Shown here piece after piece: positions 5,626 to 6,000 of a DNA stretch of 6,000 nt. The notes under the pieces are model-generated. The model had not been told where the DNA came from and searched no databases. It worked only from the letters and a program-made list of their open reading frames with translations. The position numbers and the translations under genes were made by a program. This DNA comes from Flavobacteriales bacterium (lineage in GTDB: Bacteria; Bacteroidota; Bacteroidia; Flavobacteriales_D; Parvicellaceae), in assembly GCA_027047735.1 (NCBI GenBank), contig JALTUD010000313.1:1-6000 (forward strand), given 5' to 3'. Numbering within the stretch: position 1 is the first letter of the stretch; the number at the start of each line of letters is the position of its first letter.

Positions 5626-5714
5626 TAAAGCGTTTTTTGATTCCTTATACTTCTTCATAAAAGTTTTCCATAGCTGGTACTATGCAAAATTTTTATTCAT
5701 CGTCTAAGAAACCA

Positions 5715-5894
5715 AAAATTCACTTTCTATTCGCCAATTTCACTCGCGTTAGGGATAGAACGGCGTGTTTGAACTCCTTTTTGCCCTCCTCATTTTGAGG
5801 GCAAAAAGAGTGAGTAGTGATAGCCCGACCCCAATTTACAAAACAATCGTTTCGCGTTAGCGATATGTTTGTTTTGTAAATTGGGGGAACGTCC
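5715..5894 (+). repeat. Repeat element copy C, full-length two-hairpin form
   Basis: This copy runs from AAAATTCACTTTCTATTCGC to GGGGGAACGTCC. Hairpin 1 has perfect 12-bp arms at 5777-5788 and 5797-5808 (CTTTTTGCCCTC / GAGGGCAAAAAG) around loop CTCATTTT. Hairpin 2 has perfect 18-bp arms at 5829-5846 and 5869-5886 around a 22-base loop with TCGCGTTAGCGATATG. The centre belongs to the same subtype as copy A (GAACGGCGTGTTTGAACTCC, GAGTGAGTAGTGATAGCCC). The last base is also the final base of the neighbouring gene's TAG stop. Confidence 0.9.
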
Positions 5895-6000
5895 TAATCT
5901 TTATCCCATTCTTTATTTTTATAGTCTTTTTTAAACCACATTTTAAGGAGTTCTCCCATTAATATTTTCATTCTAAAGACATATAACGGTGCACTTAGTC
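5894..6000 (-). CDS. C-terminal end of an unidentified protein (partial)
   Basis: An open frame enters from the right edge and ends at a TAG at 5894-5896. The visible 34 residues are LSAPLYVFRMKILMGELLKM followed by WFKKDYKNKEWDKD. A hydrophobic-aromatic stretch followed by a charged Lys/Asp tail is common at the cytoplasmic end of membrane proteins and at the end of some glycosyltransferases, but this is too little for a family call. Internal ATGs (for example at FRMKIL) could also start a short peptide, but the frame stays open through to the window edge, so a longer gene is more likely. Hairpin 2 of repeat copy C begins about 7 bases after the stop and may protect or end the transcript, although no T-run follows it on this strand. 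Confidence 0.6.
   Translation of the reverse strand, partial: LSAPLYVFRMKILMGELLKMWFKKDYKNKEWDKD

Larger units (their letters stand above)
5454..5893. other. Intergenic region with repeats upstream of the exported-protein gene
   Basis: No convincing gene is seen on either strand. From the right it holds repeat copy C (5715-5894), a small palindromic remnant (about 5580-5625) and the minus-strand promoter at 5469-5499. The AT-rich pieces between (5500-5575 and 5640-5710) show nothing more than a weak CATAG/CTATG hairpin near 5670. Confidence 0.7.

Overview
The window looks like a chromosomal segment from a flavobacterium-like member of the Bacteroidota. The evidence is AT-rich DNA, weak Shine-Dalgarno sequences, promoters of the Bacteroidota type (TTG about 19-20 bases before TAnnTTTG), and ParE and LipA proteins that read like Flavobacteriales members. 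The genus cannot be fixed from the sequence alone.

Layout. Positions 1-2635 form a tightly packed minus-strand operon in the order parE, a small lipoprotein gene, then parC (only its first 39 codons are inside the window). parE and the lipoprotein gene overlap as ATGA, and the lipoprotein gene ends 6 bases before parC. Positions 2636-3158 are intergenic and hold a 170-base two-hairpin repeat and a strong plus-strand promoter. Two identical tRNA-Val(TAC) genes in tandem follow, closed by a perfect 21-bp hairpin terminator. Positions 3515-3742 encode a small two-helix membrane protein on the minus strand. Positions 3818-5453 are a minus-strand pair: an unidentified exported, probably outer-membrane protein followed 4 bases later by lipA (lipoyl synthase). 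Positions 5454-5893 are intergenic, with a promoter for the exported-protein gene, a small palindromic repeat remnant and another full repeat element. The end of an unidentified minus-strand gene lies at 5894-6000.

How the genes work together. ParE and ParC are the two subunits of topoisomerase IV, which separates daughter chromosomes; the lipoprotein between them has no evident link to this except co-transcription. LipA makes the lipoyl cofactor of 2-oxoacid dehydrogenases and the glycine cleavage system. The remaining genes are housekeeping or unidentified.

The most interesting signal is a repeat family present three times (653-751, 2805-2974, 5715-5894) plus a remnant near 5580-5625. Full copies consist of two hairpins whose stems differ between copies yet still pair, while their loops are conserved. 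One shortened copy, exactly 99 bases long, lies in frame inside the lipoprotein gene. It adds 33 residues to the signal-peptide n-region, and its removal restores an ordinary lipoprotein signal peptide. No CRISPR array, phage gene, transposase or defence system is visible.
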